From an uncultured Bacteroidales bacterium (GTDB lineage Bacteria; Bacteroidota; Bacteroidia; Bacteroidales; Paludibacteraceae): a stretch of DNA of 64,000 bases. Location: assembly GCA_900317345.1 (NCBI GenBank), contig ONGK01000006.1, positions 1 to 64,000 on the forward strand, read 5' to 3'. Below are positions 40,714-48,506 of the stretch, piece after piece. Within the stretch, counting starts at the first letter, position 1, and each line of letters begins with the position of its first letter. The translations under genes and the position numbers were made by a program. The notes under the pieces were generated by a model. The model was not told the DNA's origin, did not search any database, and saw only the letters and a list, made by a program, of their open reading frames with translations.

Positions 40714-41475
40714 TTAACTTATCCCTTCGTATCCTTTTTCTTCGAGCTCCAGAGCCAGGGTCTTATCGCCTGTCTTGACGATTCTGCCATCTGCCAGTAC
40801 ATGCACAAAATCCGGCACGATATAATCGAGCAAACGCTGATAGTGGGTAATCACTATTGATGCGTTCTGCGGAGTTTTCAGCCGGTTGACGCCTTCCGCC
40901 ACAATACGCAACGCATCAATATCCAGACCACTGTCGGTCTCGTCCAAAATGGCTAGACATGGCTCTAACATCGCCATCTGGAAAATCTCGTTTTTCTTCT
41001 TCTCGCCGCCCGAGAAACCTTCGTTCACTGAACGGTTATTGAGTTTGTCCGGCAGCTCCAGCAGACGTTTCTTCTCACGCATCAGCGTCAGAAACTCCTT
41101 CGCAGAAAGAGGCTCTTTCCCTTCGTATGCCCGCTTCTCATTAATCGCGGTACGCATGAAATTGGTCATGCTCACGCCCGGAATCTCAACCGGATACTGA
41201 AAACTAAGGAACACGCCCGCGCGTGCACGTACTTCCGGTTCCATCGTCAGCAGGTTCTCGCCGCGCAGATAGACCTCGCCGGAGGTCACCTCATAAGCCG
41301 GATGGCCTGTGAGCACAGCGCTCAGCGTGGATTTGCCGGCTCCGTTCGGACCCATAATGGCATGCACCTCGCCTTCGTTCACAACCAGATTCACTCCTTT
41401 CAGAATCTCCTTGCCGCCGATAGATGCGTGCAGATTTTCTATGCGTAATAACTCTTTCATCCTTTCATCGTTCAA
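40714..41475 (-). CDS. sufC: Fe-S assembly ATPase SufC
   Basis: 253 residues. ABC ATPase with Walker A 'GPNGAGKST', signature 'GFSGGEKKKNEIFQM' (Suf-type) and Walker B 'LAILDETDSGLD'. Cytoplasmic partner of SufB/SufD. The ATG overlaps the M28 peptidase stop by 4 bp, an unusual upstream neighbour for suf genes. Confidence 0.96.
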   Translation of the reverse strand: MNDERMKELLRIENLHASIGGKEILKGVNLVVNEGEVHAIMGPNGAGKSTLSAVLTGHPAYEVTSGEVYLRGENLLTMEPEVRARAGVFLSFQYPVEIPGVSMTNFMRTAINEKRAYEGKEPLSAKEFLTLMREKKRLLELPDKLNNRSVNEGFSGGEKKKNEIFQMAMLEPCLAILDETDSGLDIDALRIVAEGVNRLKTPQNASIVITHYQRLLDYIVPDFVHVLADGRIVKTGDKTLALELEEKGYEGIS

Positions 41476-42437
41476 TTTACCAGACTCATGACCACCTCTC
41501 CAACTGCCTGAAGCGTGGATTTGGAGATGTTGCTCATGTCATCGTGGCGAGTATGCCACCAGGACGCAAAACCAGTCGCATTGCGGACATCATAGTGAAT
41601 AACATCAACGCAGGGAATGCCTGCAATATAATTGATGTAATAGTGGTCATCCGTAATAGGGTATGACTGCATATTTGAAAACAAGGCACCATAACCCAAC
41701 TGCTCTGCCGAACGCCATATCTTCTGCTGATAATTGGCAGCATATGTTGTGGAATACATCTCCAGGGGGAACATCGCGTCCGGAGCACCTACCATATCCA
41801 GCACAACGCCGTATTGGTATGGAATCTCAGCCCCTTTGTTCACATAGTTTGTCGCCCACAGCTGGCTGCCCAGGCACCATGTGTCCTCGCGCTCTGCACC
41901 CGTGAAGAAATGCGGTGTGCCCATATCTTCGCAGTCAAAGAAAATAATGTCCACCGGTGTCAGCAGACTGTCCCGCATACCCAGCTGACGCGCTACTTCC
42001 AGCAGCACGCCTACGCCCGAAGCACCGTCATTAGCGCCCGGCACATTGTAGTAACGGTCTTCGTATGATTCTTCTTCATCGCACCAAGGCCGCGTGTCAT
42101 AATGCGCACCTAATAGGATTCGCGGACGCGAAGCATCGGACGCCTCAAAATGGCCTATGATGTTGTAAATCTGCTGATTATTACCGCGGTAGTCCGGCAT
42201 AAAACCTTTCTGCAATTCCACCTGCGCACCGAAGGAACGCAACTGCTCTATCAGCCATACTGCGCAACGCATGTGCGACGCACCGTTTGGCACGCGTGGA
42301 CCGAAAGACATCTGCGATTCGATATATGAGTATGCCGAATCGGAATTGAAAGCCGGACGGGTAATAACGGCTTGCTTTTTACCGCAAGCCGTTAAGAGCA
42401 CCAAAGCGCAAAGAAAAATAGATAGTTTATTTGACAT
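41472..42437 (-). CDS. M28-family metallopeptidase or glutaminyl cyclase, lipoprotein
   Basis: 321 residues from the ATG at 42437, which opens a lipoprotein signal ('FLCALVLLTACGKK', lipobox Cys18). Zinc-site motifs of M28: 'LLGAHYDTRPW', 'PGANDGASGVGVLLE', 'FFDCEDMG', and 'YYINYIAGIPCVDVIHYD'. The domain fits both aminopeptidases and glutaminyl-peptide cyclotransferases; Bacteroidetes members of this length are often the latter. Overlaps prs by 11 bp. Confidence 0.88.
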   Translation of the reverse strand: MSNKLSIFLCALVLLTACGKKQAVITRPAFNSDSAYSYIESQMSFGPRVPNGASHMRCAVWLIEQLRSFGAQVELQKGFMPDYRGNNQQIYNIIGHFEASDASRPRILLGAHYDTRPWCDEEESYEDRYYNVPGANDGASGVGVLLEVARQLGMRDSLLTPVDIIFFDCEDMGTPHFFTGAEREDTWCLGSQLWATNYVNKGAEIPYQYGVVLDMVGAPDAMFPLEMYSTTYAANYQQKIWRSAEQLGYGALFSNMQSYPITDDHYYINYIAGIPCVDVIHYDVRNATGFASWWHTRHDDMSNISKSTLQAVGEVVMSLVN

Positions 42438-43386
42438 TTGCTTCGCTGACAGATCTGTGATTTTGGATGGCAAGGATGGTTTGCGCAATAGAGCCCGCAA
42501 GCGTCTCGATATGCAGTTTGGAGCACTTGGACGGGTCTATGGGCAGAGAATCGGTGCAAATCAGTTCCTCCAGCGGCGATTCCTCGATGCGCTGGCATGC
42601 ATTACCGCTAAGCAGACCGTGCGTTACTACGGCGCGAACGGATTTCGCACCGCCATCGCGCATCACCTCTGCTGCCTTGCATAGCGTTCCTGCTGTATCG
42701 GCTATGTCATCAAAGATGACAACATCCTTGCCGTAGATGTCTCCCAACACGCGGATTTCTGACACTTTGTTGAAGTCCGGACGATTCTTGTAGCATATAA
42801 CCATCGGAACCTCGCGGTCGGTCAGACCATGCAGTTTCTTGGCAAAATTGGACGCGCGTTTTGAACCGCCTACGTCCGGAGAAGCGACAATCAGTTTCTT
42901 GAGGTTGAGGCCCGCAATATAAGGCGCAAGGACTTTTGAGCCGAACAGGTGATCGACCGGAATGTCGAAAAAGCCTTGTATCTGGTCGGCGTGCAAATCC
43001 ACTGTGATAACACGGTCTGCACCCGCCGTCTGAAGCATGTTCGCCACCAGCTTGGCACCGATGGATACACGCGGCTTGTCCTTGCGATCCTGCCGTGCCC
43101 AACCAAAATACGGGATGACGGCAATCACTTTGTACGCACTGGCACGCTTGGCGGCATCGATCATCAGCAACAGTTCCATCAGGTTGTCGCTCGTCGGACA
43201 GGTCGGTTGTACCAAGTACACGGACTGACCGCGAACGGACTCCTCGAAATAGGTGCAGAACTCGCCGTCGGAGAAACGGTCAATGTGGATTTTGCCGAGC
43301 GGGCGGCCTAACTCATCGCAGATTCGCTGCGCTAAATCCTCACCTTGCGAACCGGCGAAGATCTTAAACTGGTTTGTCTCTTCCAT
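42427..43386 (-). CDS. prs: Ribose-phosphate pyrophosphokinase
   Basis: 319 residues. 'FSDGEFCTYFEESVRGQSVY', 'DLHADQIQGFFDIPVDHL' and the PRPP-binding loop 'VVIFDDIADTAGTLCKAA' identify PRPP synthetase (ribose-5-phosphate + ATP). Cytoplasmic hexamer supplying nucleotide, His and Trp synthesis. Confidence 0.97.
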   Translation of the reverse strand: MEETNQFKIFAGSQGEDLAQRICDELGRPLGKIHIDRFSDGEFCTYFEESVRGQSVYLVQPTCPTSDNLMELLLMIDAAKRASAYKVIAVIPYFGWARQDRKDKPRVSIGAKLVANMLQTAGADRVITVDLHADQIQGFFDIPVDHLFGSKVLAPYIAGLNLKKLIVASPDVGGSKRASNFAKKLHGLTDREVPMVICYKNRPDFNKVSEIRVLGDIYGKDVVIFDDIADTAGTLCKAAEVMRDGGAKSVRAVVTHGLLSGNACQRIEESPLEELICTDSLPIDPSKCSKLHIETLAGSIAQTILAIQNHRSVSEANVK

Positions 43387-43394
43387 TGTTTAAT

Positions 43395-43703
43395 TTATTT
43401 TTTCTTTTTCTTTGCTGCCTGAGCATTGTTTTGCGCAATCAGTTGCTGGAAAACCGCCGAATCGCACGTCAACTGGCCGTCCGATAGGCGAAGAATATCT
43501 TCGCGTACGCGTTGGATGCCTGATTCCTGGTCCTTGTTCCACAGCAAGTTACGCTGACGCATACTTTGCGCAATATACACCTCCAATGACTCGCGCTCTT
43601 TCCCAGCCGGTAGCGTACAAGCATAAGCAATCATATCTTGCACGATGCGGCCGTAGTTACGCATCTTGATTGGGGTCGTATTTCTTTTTAGTTGTTGTGT
43701 CAT
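43395..43703 (-). CDS. DUF4290 protein, short version
   Basis: 102 residues versus about 200 in typical DUF4290 members of Bacteroidota. 'KMRNYGRIVQDMIAYACT' matches the family start; the conserved 'HLRD...KLWDHL' middle is absent, and the end is a KKKKK tail. Function unknown. Between the EEP gene (13 bp gap filled by TTTCTAC heptamers) and prs (8 bp). Confidence 0.7.
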   Translation of the reverse strand: MTQQLKRNTTPIKMRNYGRIVQDMIAYACTLPAGKERESLEVYIAQSMRQRNLLWNKDQESGIQRVREDILRLSDGQLTCDSAVFQQLIAQNNAQAAKKKKK

Positions 43704-43706
43704 ATC

Positions 43707-43720
43707 TTTCTACTTTCTAC
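43707..43720. repeat. TTTCTAC x2 between EEP gene and DUF4290 gene
   Basis: Two tandem TTTCTAC units spanning the EEP stop codon; same unit as at 4, 17 and 21 kb, but without the CTTTGAGC spacer. Confidence 0.8.
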
Positions 43721-44796
43721 TTCTTCCTAATCAGATAAATCATCGTCGGATAGTGGTCGCCGTATCCGTTCTGCCATACGCCGCCTTTGGTCGTACGCAA
43801 CGGCGTGCCTTTGTCTTTGCCTTCTTGAACGGTCAGGAACGGCTTGTTGAAAATCTGCGCTTTCCAGTATGTCCACTTGCCGCTTTCTATCTTCTCATTC
43901 ATCAACGGCTCGTTAATGATAATCTGGTCGAATAGGTTCCAACTTCCATTGTATGCCAGCGAACCGATGCCGCGGTCCAGCATCTGCCACATCGTGTTGA
44001 AATAGCCGTGAGGCTCCACTTCCTCGCGATGCTTGCGGGCTTTTATCACGTCTTTGCAACTGTGGTTATACGGGTCATCGTTCAAGTCGCCCATGATAAT
44101 TATTTTCGCTTTCGGCTCTTTTAGGTAAATCGAGTCGCAAATATGCATACACAGCATCGCCGCCGTGTCGCGTCCGGGGCGGGAAGAGAGTTCGCCTCCG
44201 TAACGGCTGGGCCAGTGGTTTACGATGATATGTATCTTCTCCGGTCTGCCTTCGCCCATCAGATAACCCGATACCAGCAACTGCAAACGAGTCTTTATCT
44301 CACCGCCGTCAGCATAATGCGCCTTCAGCTCATGACCGTGAACACTTGCCGGCTTGAAAAGCACTGTGTCATACAGAAAGCCCACATCCACACCACGGCG
44401 GTCAGGACCTTCCAACAATATCGGTTTCAAACGACGGCCGTATTTCGCATTCGCCTCGGCGCAAAGGTCTTTCAGACAGCCGATATTCTCTACCTCTGCC
44501 ACGCCGATACACGCAGCGCCGCGCGGGTCATAATCTGTTCCTAATTGCGAAACGGCATAAGCCATATTCTTTACCTTGTTCTCGTACTTGTATGCCGTCC
44601 ACTTCATACCGCCGTCGGGCAGATATTCGTAGTCGTTCTTCCCCTCATCGTGAATCGTGTCGAAGAGGTTCTCGAGGTTGTAGAAAGCGATGCAGCGGAC
44701 GTATTGGCCGGCATTCTCTTTCTCCGCCTCATGCGCCTGTACAGCGCTTGTGGTGATCAGCATCAATGCCGCCACCCAAATCATTGTGCGTTTCAT
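43717..44796 (-). CDS. Secreted endonuclease/exonuclease/phosphatase-family protein
   Basis: 359 residues from the ATG at 44796 (signal peptide 'MIWVAALMLITTSAVQA'). EEP-fold motifs: 'FYNLENLFDT', 'CIGVAEVENIG', 'VNHWPSRYGGE', 'MGDLNDDP' and a C-terminal 'GYGDHYPTMIYLIRKK'. Members hydrolyse phosphodiesters (DNA, sphingolipids, phosphoinositides). Head gene of a six-gene operon down to sufD. Confidence 0.88.
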   Translation of the reverse strand: MKRTMIWVAALMLITTSAVQAHEAEKENAGQYVRCIAFYNLENLFDTIHDEGKNDYEYLPDGGMKWTAYKYENKVKNMAYAVSQLGTDYDPRGAACIGVAEVENIGCLKDLCAEANAKYGRRLKPILLEGPDRRGVDVGFLYDTVLFKPASVHGHELKAHYADGGEIKTRLQLLVSGYLMGEGRPEKIHIIVNHWPSRYGGELSSRPGRDTAAMLCMHICDSIYLKEPKAKIIIMGDLNDDPYNHSCKDVIKARKHREEVEPHGYFNTMWQMLDRGIGSLAYNGSWNLFDQIIINEPLMNEKIESGKWTYWKAQIFNKPFLTVQEGKDKGTPLRTTKGGVWQNGYGDHYPTMIYLIRKK

Positions 44797-44835
44797 AATA
44801 TGTATTGTGTTGGTTATCATTCACAAAAATCGCTG

Positions 44836-44866
44836 CAAAGTTAACACTTTTTTTTGATATATGCAA
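44836..44866 (-). promoter_or_regulatory. Promoter for the EEP-DUF4290-prs-M28-sufCD operon
   Basis: Minus-strand TAACTTTG at 44836-44843, TTG at 44864-44866, 20 bp spacing. Confidence 0.85.
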
Positions 44867-44960
44867 GCGCACGCGCGTTTTTTATTATATTTGTAATATC
44901 TGTTTGTCAAACGTCGGTTTGGAAACCCTAAATCAGGGTGAAATAGAACATTTTGAGTGC

Positions 44961-44993
44961 TCGGACTCTTATCGGACTCTTATCGGACTCAAC
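44961..44993. repeat. 11-bp tandem repeat TCGGACTCTTA x3
   Basis: Units TCGGACTCTTA, TCGGACTCTTA, TCGGACTCAAC. Shares the TCGGACTC core with the array at 27254-27280. Confidence 0.88.
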
Positions 44994-45159
44994 CCGTACT
45001 CATTCCCTACCTAATTCAGGTGCGAAATACAACATTTTGCACTATGTATTCTTTCGCTCCGCTCGTACCCGATTAACACTCTTTTTCGCACTAAAACAGC
45101 AAAAAATGTGCACTTAAATGAACTTTTTTGAGAAAAATGATATTTTTTTGCAAAAAAAT

Positions 45160-45190
45160 TTGGTCATATCAAAAAAAAGCAGTACCTTTG
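45160..45190 (+). promoter_or_regulatory. Promoter for tRNA-Arg
   Basis: TTG at 45160-45162 and TACCTTTG at 45183-45190, 20 bp spacing; tRNA 5' end 22 bp downstream. Confidence 0.85.
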
Positions 45191-45212
45191 CACGCTTTTT
45201 CGATGAAGCGAC

Positions 45213-45286
45213 GGTCCATTAGCTCAACTGAATAGAGTACCACACTACGGATGTGGGGGTTGCAGGTTTGAATCCTGCATGGATCA
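45213..45286 (+). tRNA. tRNA-Arg (anticodon ACG)
   Basis: Acceptor GGTCCAT pairs with ATGGATC (one G-U); anticodon stem CCACA/TGTGG encloses CTACGGA, giving ACG, which reads CGN after A34 deamination. T-stem GCAGG/CCTGC with loop TTTGAAT. CCA is not encoded. Confidence 0.96.
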
Positions 45287-45302
45287 CAAAAACAACAAAT
45301 GG

Positions 45303-45342
45303 AATCGCATCTGAAAGCTCGCTTTCAAGGGCGATTTTTTTT
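45303..45342 (+). terminator. Terminator after tRNA-Arg
   Basis: Two nested stems AATCGC/GCGATT and GAAAGC/GCTTTC followed by eight T. Confidence 0.88.
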
Positions 45343-45467
45343 GTTGGTTTGTAGAACTCGCCCACGGCGAGGGCTATGGATTACGAAGAATTCCTGCTAT
45401 CTCACGAAGAAATCCTGCTTCATTTTCGCCCTTTTTTATAAAAAAATGAATTTTCTTACGCAAAAAT

Positions 45468-45498
45468 TTGCGCATGTCAAAAAAAAGTCGTACCTTTG
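45468..45498 (+). promoter_or_regulatory. Promoter for rpmB-rpmG-DUF4295
   Basis: TTG at 45468-45470 and TACCTTTG at 45491-45498, 20 bp spacing; followed by CACGATTTTT, like the tRNA-Arg and nuclease promoters. Confidence 0.85.
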
Positions 45499-45566
45499 CA
45501 CGATTTTTCGTGTAAATGTGCGGAGAATACCCTAAAAACGAGAAAAAATATAAAATATATACTACA

Positions 45567-45803
45567 ATGTCAAAGATTTGTCAAATTACAGGCAAGAAAG
45601 CCATGGGCGGCTGCAATGTCTCGCACTCGAAGCGCCACACAAAGCGCACTTTCGATGTGAACTTATTCCGCCGCAAGTTCTACTGGGTAGAACAAGATGT
45701 ATGGATCGAGCTGAACGTGAGTGCAGCTGGTCTGAGAACTATTAACAAGATCGGCCTTGACAACGCCCTCAAACAGGCGGCTGAAAAGGGCTATCTCTAT
45801 TAA
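45567..45803 (+). CDS. rpmB: 50S ribosomal protein L28
   Basis: 78 residues from the ATG at 45567, the standard L28 start ('[20 protein letters not shown]'). The frame opens 51 bp further upstream but that is leader. Zinc-less form (one Cys pair incomplete). First of the Bacteroidota rpmB-rpmG-DUF4295 trio. Confidence 0.96.
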   Translation: MSKICQITGKKAMGGCNVSHSKRHTKRTFDVNLFRRKFYWVEQDVWIELNVSAAGLRTINKIGLDNALKQAAEKGYLY

Positions 45804-45819
45804 CGAAAGGAGCTGAACA

Positions 45820-46008
45820 ATGGCAAAGAAAGTTAAAGAAGCGCGTGTTCAAGTCATTCTTGAGTGCACCGAGCAGAAAGCCAGCGGCGTTCCGGGAATG
45901 TCTCGTTACATCACCACCAAGAACCGCAAAAACACTCCTGATCGTTTGGAGCTCATGAAGTACAATCCCTATCTGAAGCGTTATACGCTCCACAAAGAGA
46001 TTAAGTAA
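45820..46008 (+). CDS. rpmG: 50S ribosomal protein L33
   Basis: 62 residues: '[20 protein letters not shown]' and '[19 protein letters not shown]'. The CxxC pairs are absent, so this is a zinc-independent L33. 16 bp after rpmB. Confidence 0.96.
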   Translation: MAKKVKEARVQVILECTEQKASGVPGMSRYITTKNRKNTPDRLELMKYNPYLKRYTLHKEIK

Positions 46009-46037
46009 TTAACCCCTATTTTGAAAGGCTTAGAACT

Positions 46038-46190
46038 ATGGCAAAGAAAGCGGTCGCAACACTGCAAACCGGTAACTCCGGACGCGCGCACTCTAAGTGC
46101 ATTAAGATGGTTAAGTCGCCGAAAACAGGGGCTTACATCTTCCAGGAAGAAATTGTTCTGAACGAGAAAGTACAGGAGTTCTTCAAGTAA
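46038..46190 (+). CDS. DUF4295 small basic protein
   Basis: 50 residues, starting 'MAKKAVATLQTGNSGRAHSK' and ending 'KVQEFFK'. DUF4295 members occur directly after rpmG in Bacteroidota and are likely small ribosome-associated proteins; this is inferred from context. 29 bp after rpmG, before a strong terminator. Confidence 0.92.
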   Translation: MAKKAVATLQTGNSGRAHSKCIKMVKSPKTGAYIFQEEIVLNEKVQEFFK

Positions 46191-46241
46191 TCACGCTCTG
46201 TCGGCAAGATTTTCGCCCCAAGAGCAAGAAGTATTTCGTAA

Positions 46242-46280
46242 AAAATGACATGCATACTTGTGTATGTCATTTTTTTTTTG
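46242..46280 (+). terminator. Terminator after DUF4295 gene
   Basis: Stem AAAATGACAT/ATGTCATTTT with a 12-base loop and nine T. Its loop contains the TTG of the next promoter. Confidence 0.9.
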
Positions 46281-46288
46281 TAACTTTG
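46258..46288 (+). promoter_or_regulatory. Promoter for the lipid kinase operon
   Basis: TTG at 46258-46260 (in the terminator loop) and TAACTTTG at 46281-46288, 20 bp spacing; ATG at 46317. Confidence 0.8.
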
Positions 46289-46316
46289 CAGGCGATTTTG
46301 TTTGAGTTTGAATACC

Positions 46317-47240
46317 ATGCTAGGAATCATCATCAACCCCAAGTCGGGAAAGAAAGCCTTCCGCGCGCAGCGTATATACCTATGGAAACTGCTGCGCAAA
46401 CGTCACCAGCCTTTTGCATACCGCGTAACAAAATATGCCGGACACGCTATCGAACTCGCGCGTGAACTGGTGGAGAAAGGATACGACGAGATTCTCATTC
46501 TCGGTGGAGATGGCACACTCTCGGAAGCTATCAACGGAATCATGCGCTCAACGCTCACGCCCGAGCAACGCGCGAAAATACAAGTAGGTCTTATGCCGCG
46601 CGGTACGGGCAACGACTGGGGACGCTATTGGAATCTCGACAAACGCTTCAAAGAGAGCCTGCGCAGATTCTTCGAAGGCGAAGGACATCCCATCGACATC
46701 GGCTGTGTCACCTATTGGCGCAATAATATCGAGCATCACCGCTATTTCATCAATTCGGTCGGATTCGGAGTAGACCCGCTCTGCTGCCAAAAGGCCGAGG
46801 CACTCAAATACTACATCGGTTCGCACCATGTGAACTATGTCTTCGGACTCATCGCCGCTATCATGCAGCATAAAGCCCAGCATATGATACTGACGGTCGA
46901 TGGAAAAGTGGCGGTGGACGACCTGCTCTTCACCATGAATATCGGAAACGGACCTTTCTCTGGAGGTGGCATTCGCCAGAACCCCGAAGCAGACCCGACG
47001 GATGGCGTGTTCAACTCAATGTTCGTCAAGAAACCCACTTTCAAACAAGTGCTCAAAGCGTTGCCAAACCTCTTCAACGGCAAGCTGACAGAACTACCGT
47101 TCATCTATCCTATCGTAGGCCGCGAAATTGAGATAAGTTACCGCAAGCATATCATGTTCGAGGCTGATGGCATTCTCGAGAATATCATAGGTCCGTGCAA
47201 AGTGACGTGTATTCACCACGCACTCCAGTTCCGTGTATGA
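46317..47240 (+). CDS. Diacylglycerol kinase-family lipid kinase
   Basis: 307 residues from the ATG at 46317 ('LGIIINPKSGKKAFRAQR'). DAGK catalytic motif 'LILGGDGTLSEAING', then 'GLMPRGTGNDWGR'. Phosphorylates diacylglycerol or a related lipid at the inner membrane. Overlaps the next gene by 4 bp (ATGA). Confidence 0.93.
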   Translation: MLGIIINPKSGKKAFRAQRIYLWKLLRKRHQPFAYRVTKYAGHAIELARELVEKGYDEILILGGDGTLSEAINGIMRSTLTPEQRAKIQVGLMPRGTGNDWGRYWNLDKRFKESLRRFFEGEGHPIDIGCVTYWRNNIEHHRYFINSVGFGVDPLCCQKAEALKYYIGSHHVNYVFGLIAAIMQHKAQHMILTVDGKVAVDDLLFTMNIGNGPFSGGGIRQNPEADPTDGVFNSMFVKKPTFKQVLKALPNLFNGKLTELPFIYPIVGREIEISYRKHIMFEADGILENIIGPCKVTCIHHALQFRV

Positions 47241-48139
47241 TTAAACAGCAAGGCAGCAATAGAGTATATACCCGAGAAACGGATGAATCAGGCAGAACCG
47301 TCATCCGTGTAGAGGGTACGAATCGCGATGAGAACCGCGCATTCATCTATATGTCTCGTCATTTCTCGGCGCTTGGACTGCCTGTCCCAAAAGTCCTTTG
47401 GGTGAGCGAAGATGAGATGAGTTATACTCAGGAGGATCTCGGAGACACGCTCCTCATTGATGTACTGAGCCCTACCTTATTAGAACGCGCTATACGCGCG
47501 CTCGCGCACATACAAGTTACGGGCGCAAAGGACTTCGACTGGTCTGTCTGTTTCCCCGTTCCTGCGATGGACGAGCGCTCGATACGATGGGACCTCAATT
47601 ACTTCAAATACTGTTTCCTCAAAGGCACGAAAATCGAGTTCTCCGAACCGAAACTCGAAGATGATTTCGATACTCTGGTCCAAAAGCTAATGGCTAACGC
47701 CAATGCCAATACCTTCCTGTATCGCGATTGCCAGAGCCGGAACATCATGATTAAAGATGGACAGCCCTATTTCATTGATTTTCAAGGCGGTCGCCGCGGA
47801 CCGACGCAGTATGATGTAGCTTCGCTCTTGTGGCAGGCAAAGGCGAATATTGCCCCGGCGTTGAGAGAGCAGATGATTGACGCGTATCTCGATGAACTGA
47901 AAAAACTGCAACCGGGTTTGGATGAGCACGAATGGCGCAAAGCCTTACCGCATTTTGTGCTCCTGCGCATCCTGCAAGTCCTTGGCGCGTACGGTTACAG
48001 AGGCTATTTTGAGCGCAAGCAGCATTTCCTTGAGTCGATTCCCAATGCCCTGCGCAACCTGCGCGAAGTATTAGCGGGTCTTAATAACGAATATCCATAT
48101 CTGTATGCTATTAGTAACGATTTACTCCTTCTCGTATAA
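47237..48139 (+). CDS. AmgK-like aminoglycoside-phosphotransferase-fold sugar kinase
   Basis: 300 residues from the ATG at 47237. APH-fold kinase: 'RVEGTNRDENRAFIYMSRHF', catalytic loop 'LYRDCQSRNIMI', and 'PYFIDFQGGRRGPTQYDVAS'. The class includes AmgK (N-acetylmuramate/GlcNAc anomeric kinase), and the MurU-like enzyme encoded two genes later supports that role in peptidoglycan recycling. The end overlaps the RapZ-CTD gene by 35 bp. Confidence 0.82.
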   Translation: MIKQQGSNRVYTRETDESGRTVIRVEGTNRDENRAFIYMSRHFSALGLPVPKVLWVSEDEMSYTQEDLGDTLLIDVLSPTLLERAIRALAHIQVTGAKDFDWSVCFPVPAMDERSIRWDLNYFKYCFLKGTKIEFSEPKLEDDFDTLVQKLMANANANTFLYRDCQSRNIMIKDGQPYFIDFQGGRRGPTQYDVASLLWQAKANIAPALREQMIDAYLDELKKLQPGLDEHEWRKALPHFVLLRILQVLGAYGYRGYFERKQHFLESIPNALRNLREVLAGLNNEYPYLYAISNDLLLLV

Positions 48140-48506
48140 GCGAGGGCTGCCTGTGGACGAGTCCGGCAATGGCGGAGGATATATCTTTGATTGCCGTTCT
48201 ACGCACAACCCCGGTAAATACGAGGAATATAAACAACTGACCGGATTAGACCAACCTGTGATTGATTTCTTGGAGAAGGATGGAGAGATTCTTTTCTTCC
48301 TTCAGCATGTAGATGCACTCATCGACCACCATGTGGAGCGGTTCCTCGAACGTGGATTCACACATCTGCAGGTCTCATTTGGCTGTACTGGAGGCCAGCA
48401 TCGCTCAGTGTACTGCGCGGAGCACCTTGCCAAGCATCTGAAAGATAAATACGATGTCCAAATAGAATTAAACCACAGAGAACGCGGTATCGAGAAGAGA
48501 TTATGA
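48105..48506 (+). CDS. RapZ C-terminal-domain protein
   Basis: 133 residues. 'VTIYSFSYKRGLPVDESGNG' start, 'FDCRSTHNPGKYEEYKQLTG', 'VSFGCTGGQHRSVYCAEHLA' and a basic end match the RapZ C-terminal domain, which senses glucosamine-6-phosphate in enterobacteria. No P-loop domain. In other Bacteroidota the domain is fused to the kinase; here it is in a different frame overlapping the kinase end by 35 bp, so either a split gene or a frameshifted fusion. Overlaps the next gene by 4 bp. Confidence 0.85.
   Translation: MLLVTIYSFSYKRGLPVDESGNGGGYIFDCRSTHNPGKYEEYKQLTGLDQPVIDFLEKDGEILFFLQHVDALIDHHVERFLERGFTHLQVSFGCTGGQHRSVYCAEHLAKHLKDKYDVQIELNHRERGIEKRL

Larger units (their letters stand above)
44797..45212. 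other. Intergenic region before tRNA-Arg
   Basis: 416 bp without a gene: EEP promoter, the CCCTAAATCAGGG palindrome, 11-bp repeats (44961-44993), two copies of GAAATA[GC]AACATTTTG about 75 bp apart, and the tRNA promoter. Very AT-rich at its right end. Confidence 0.7.
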
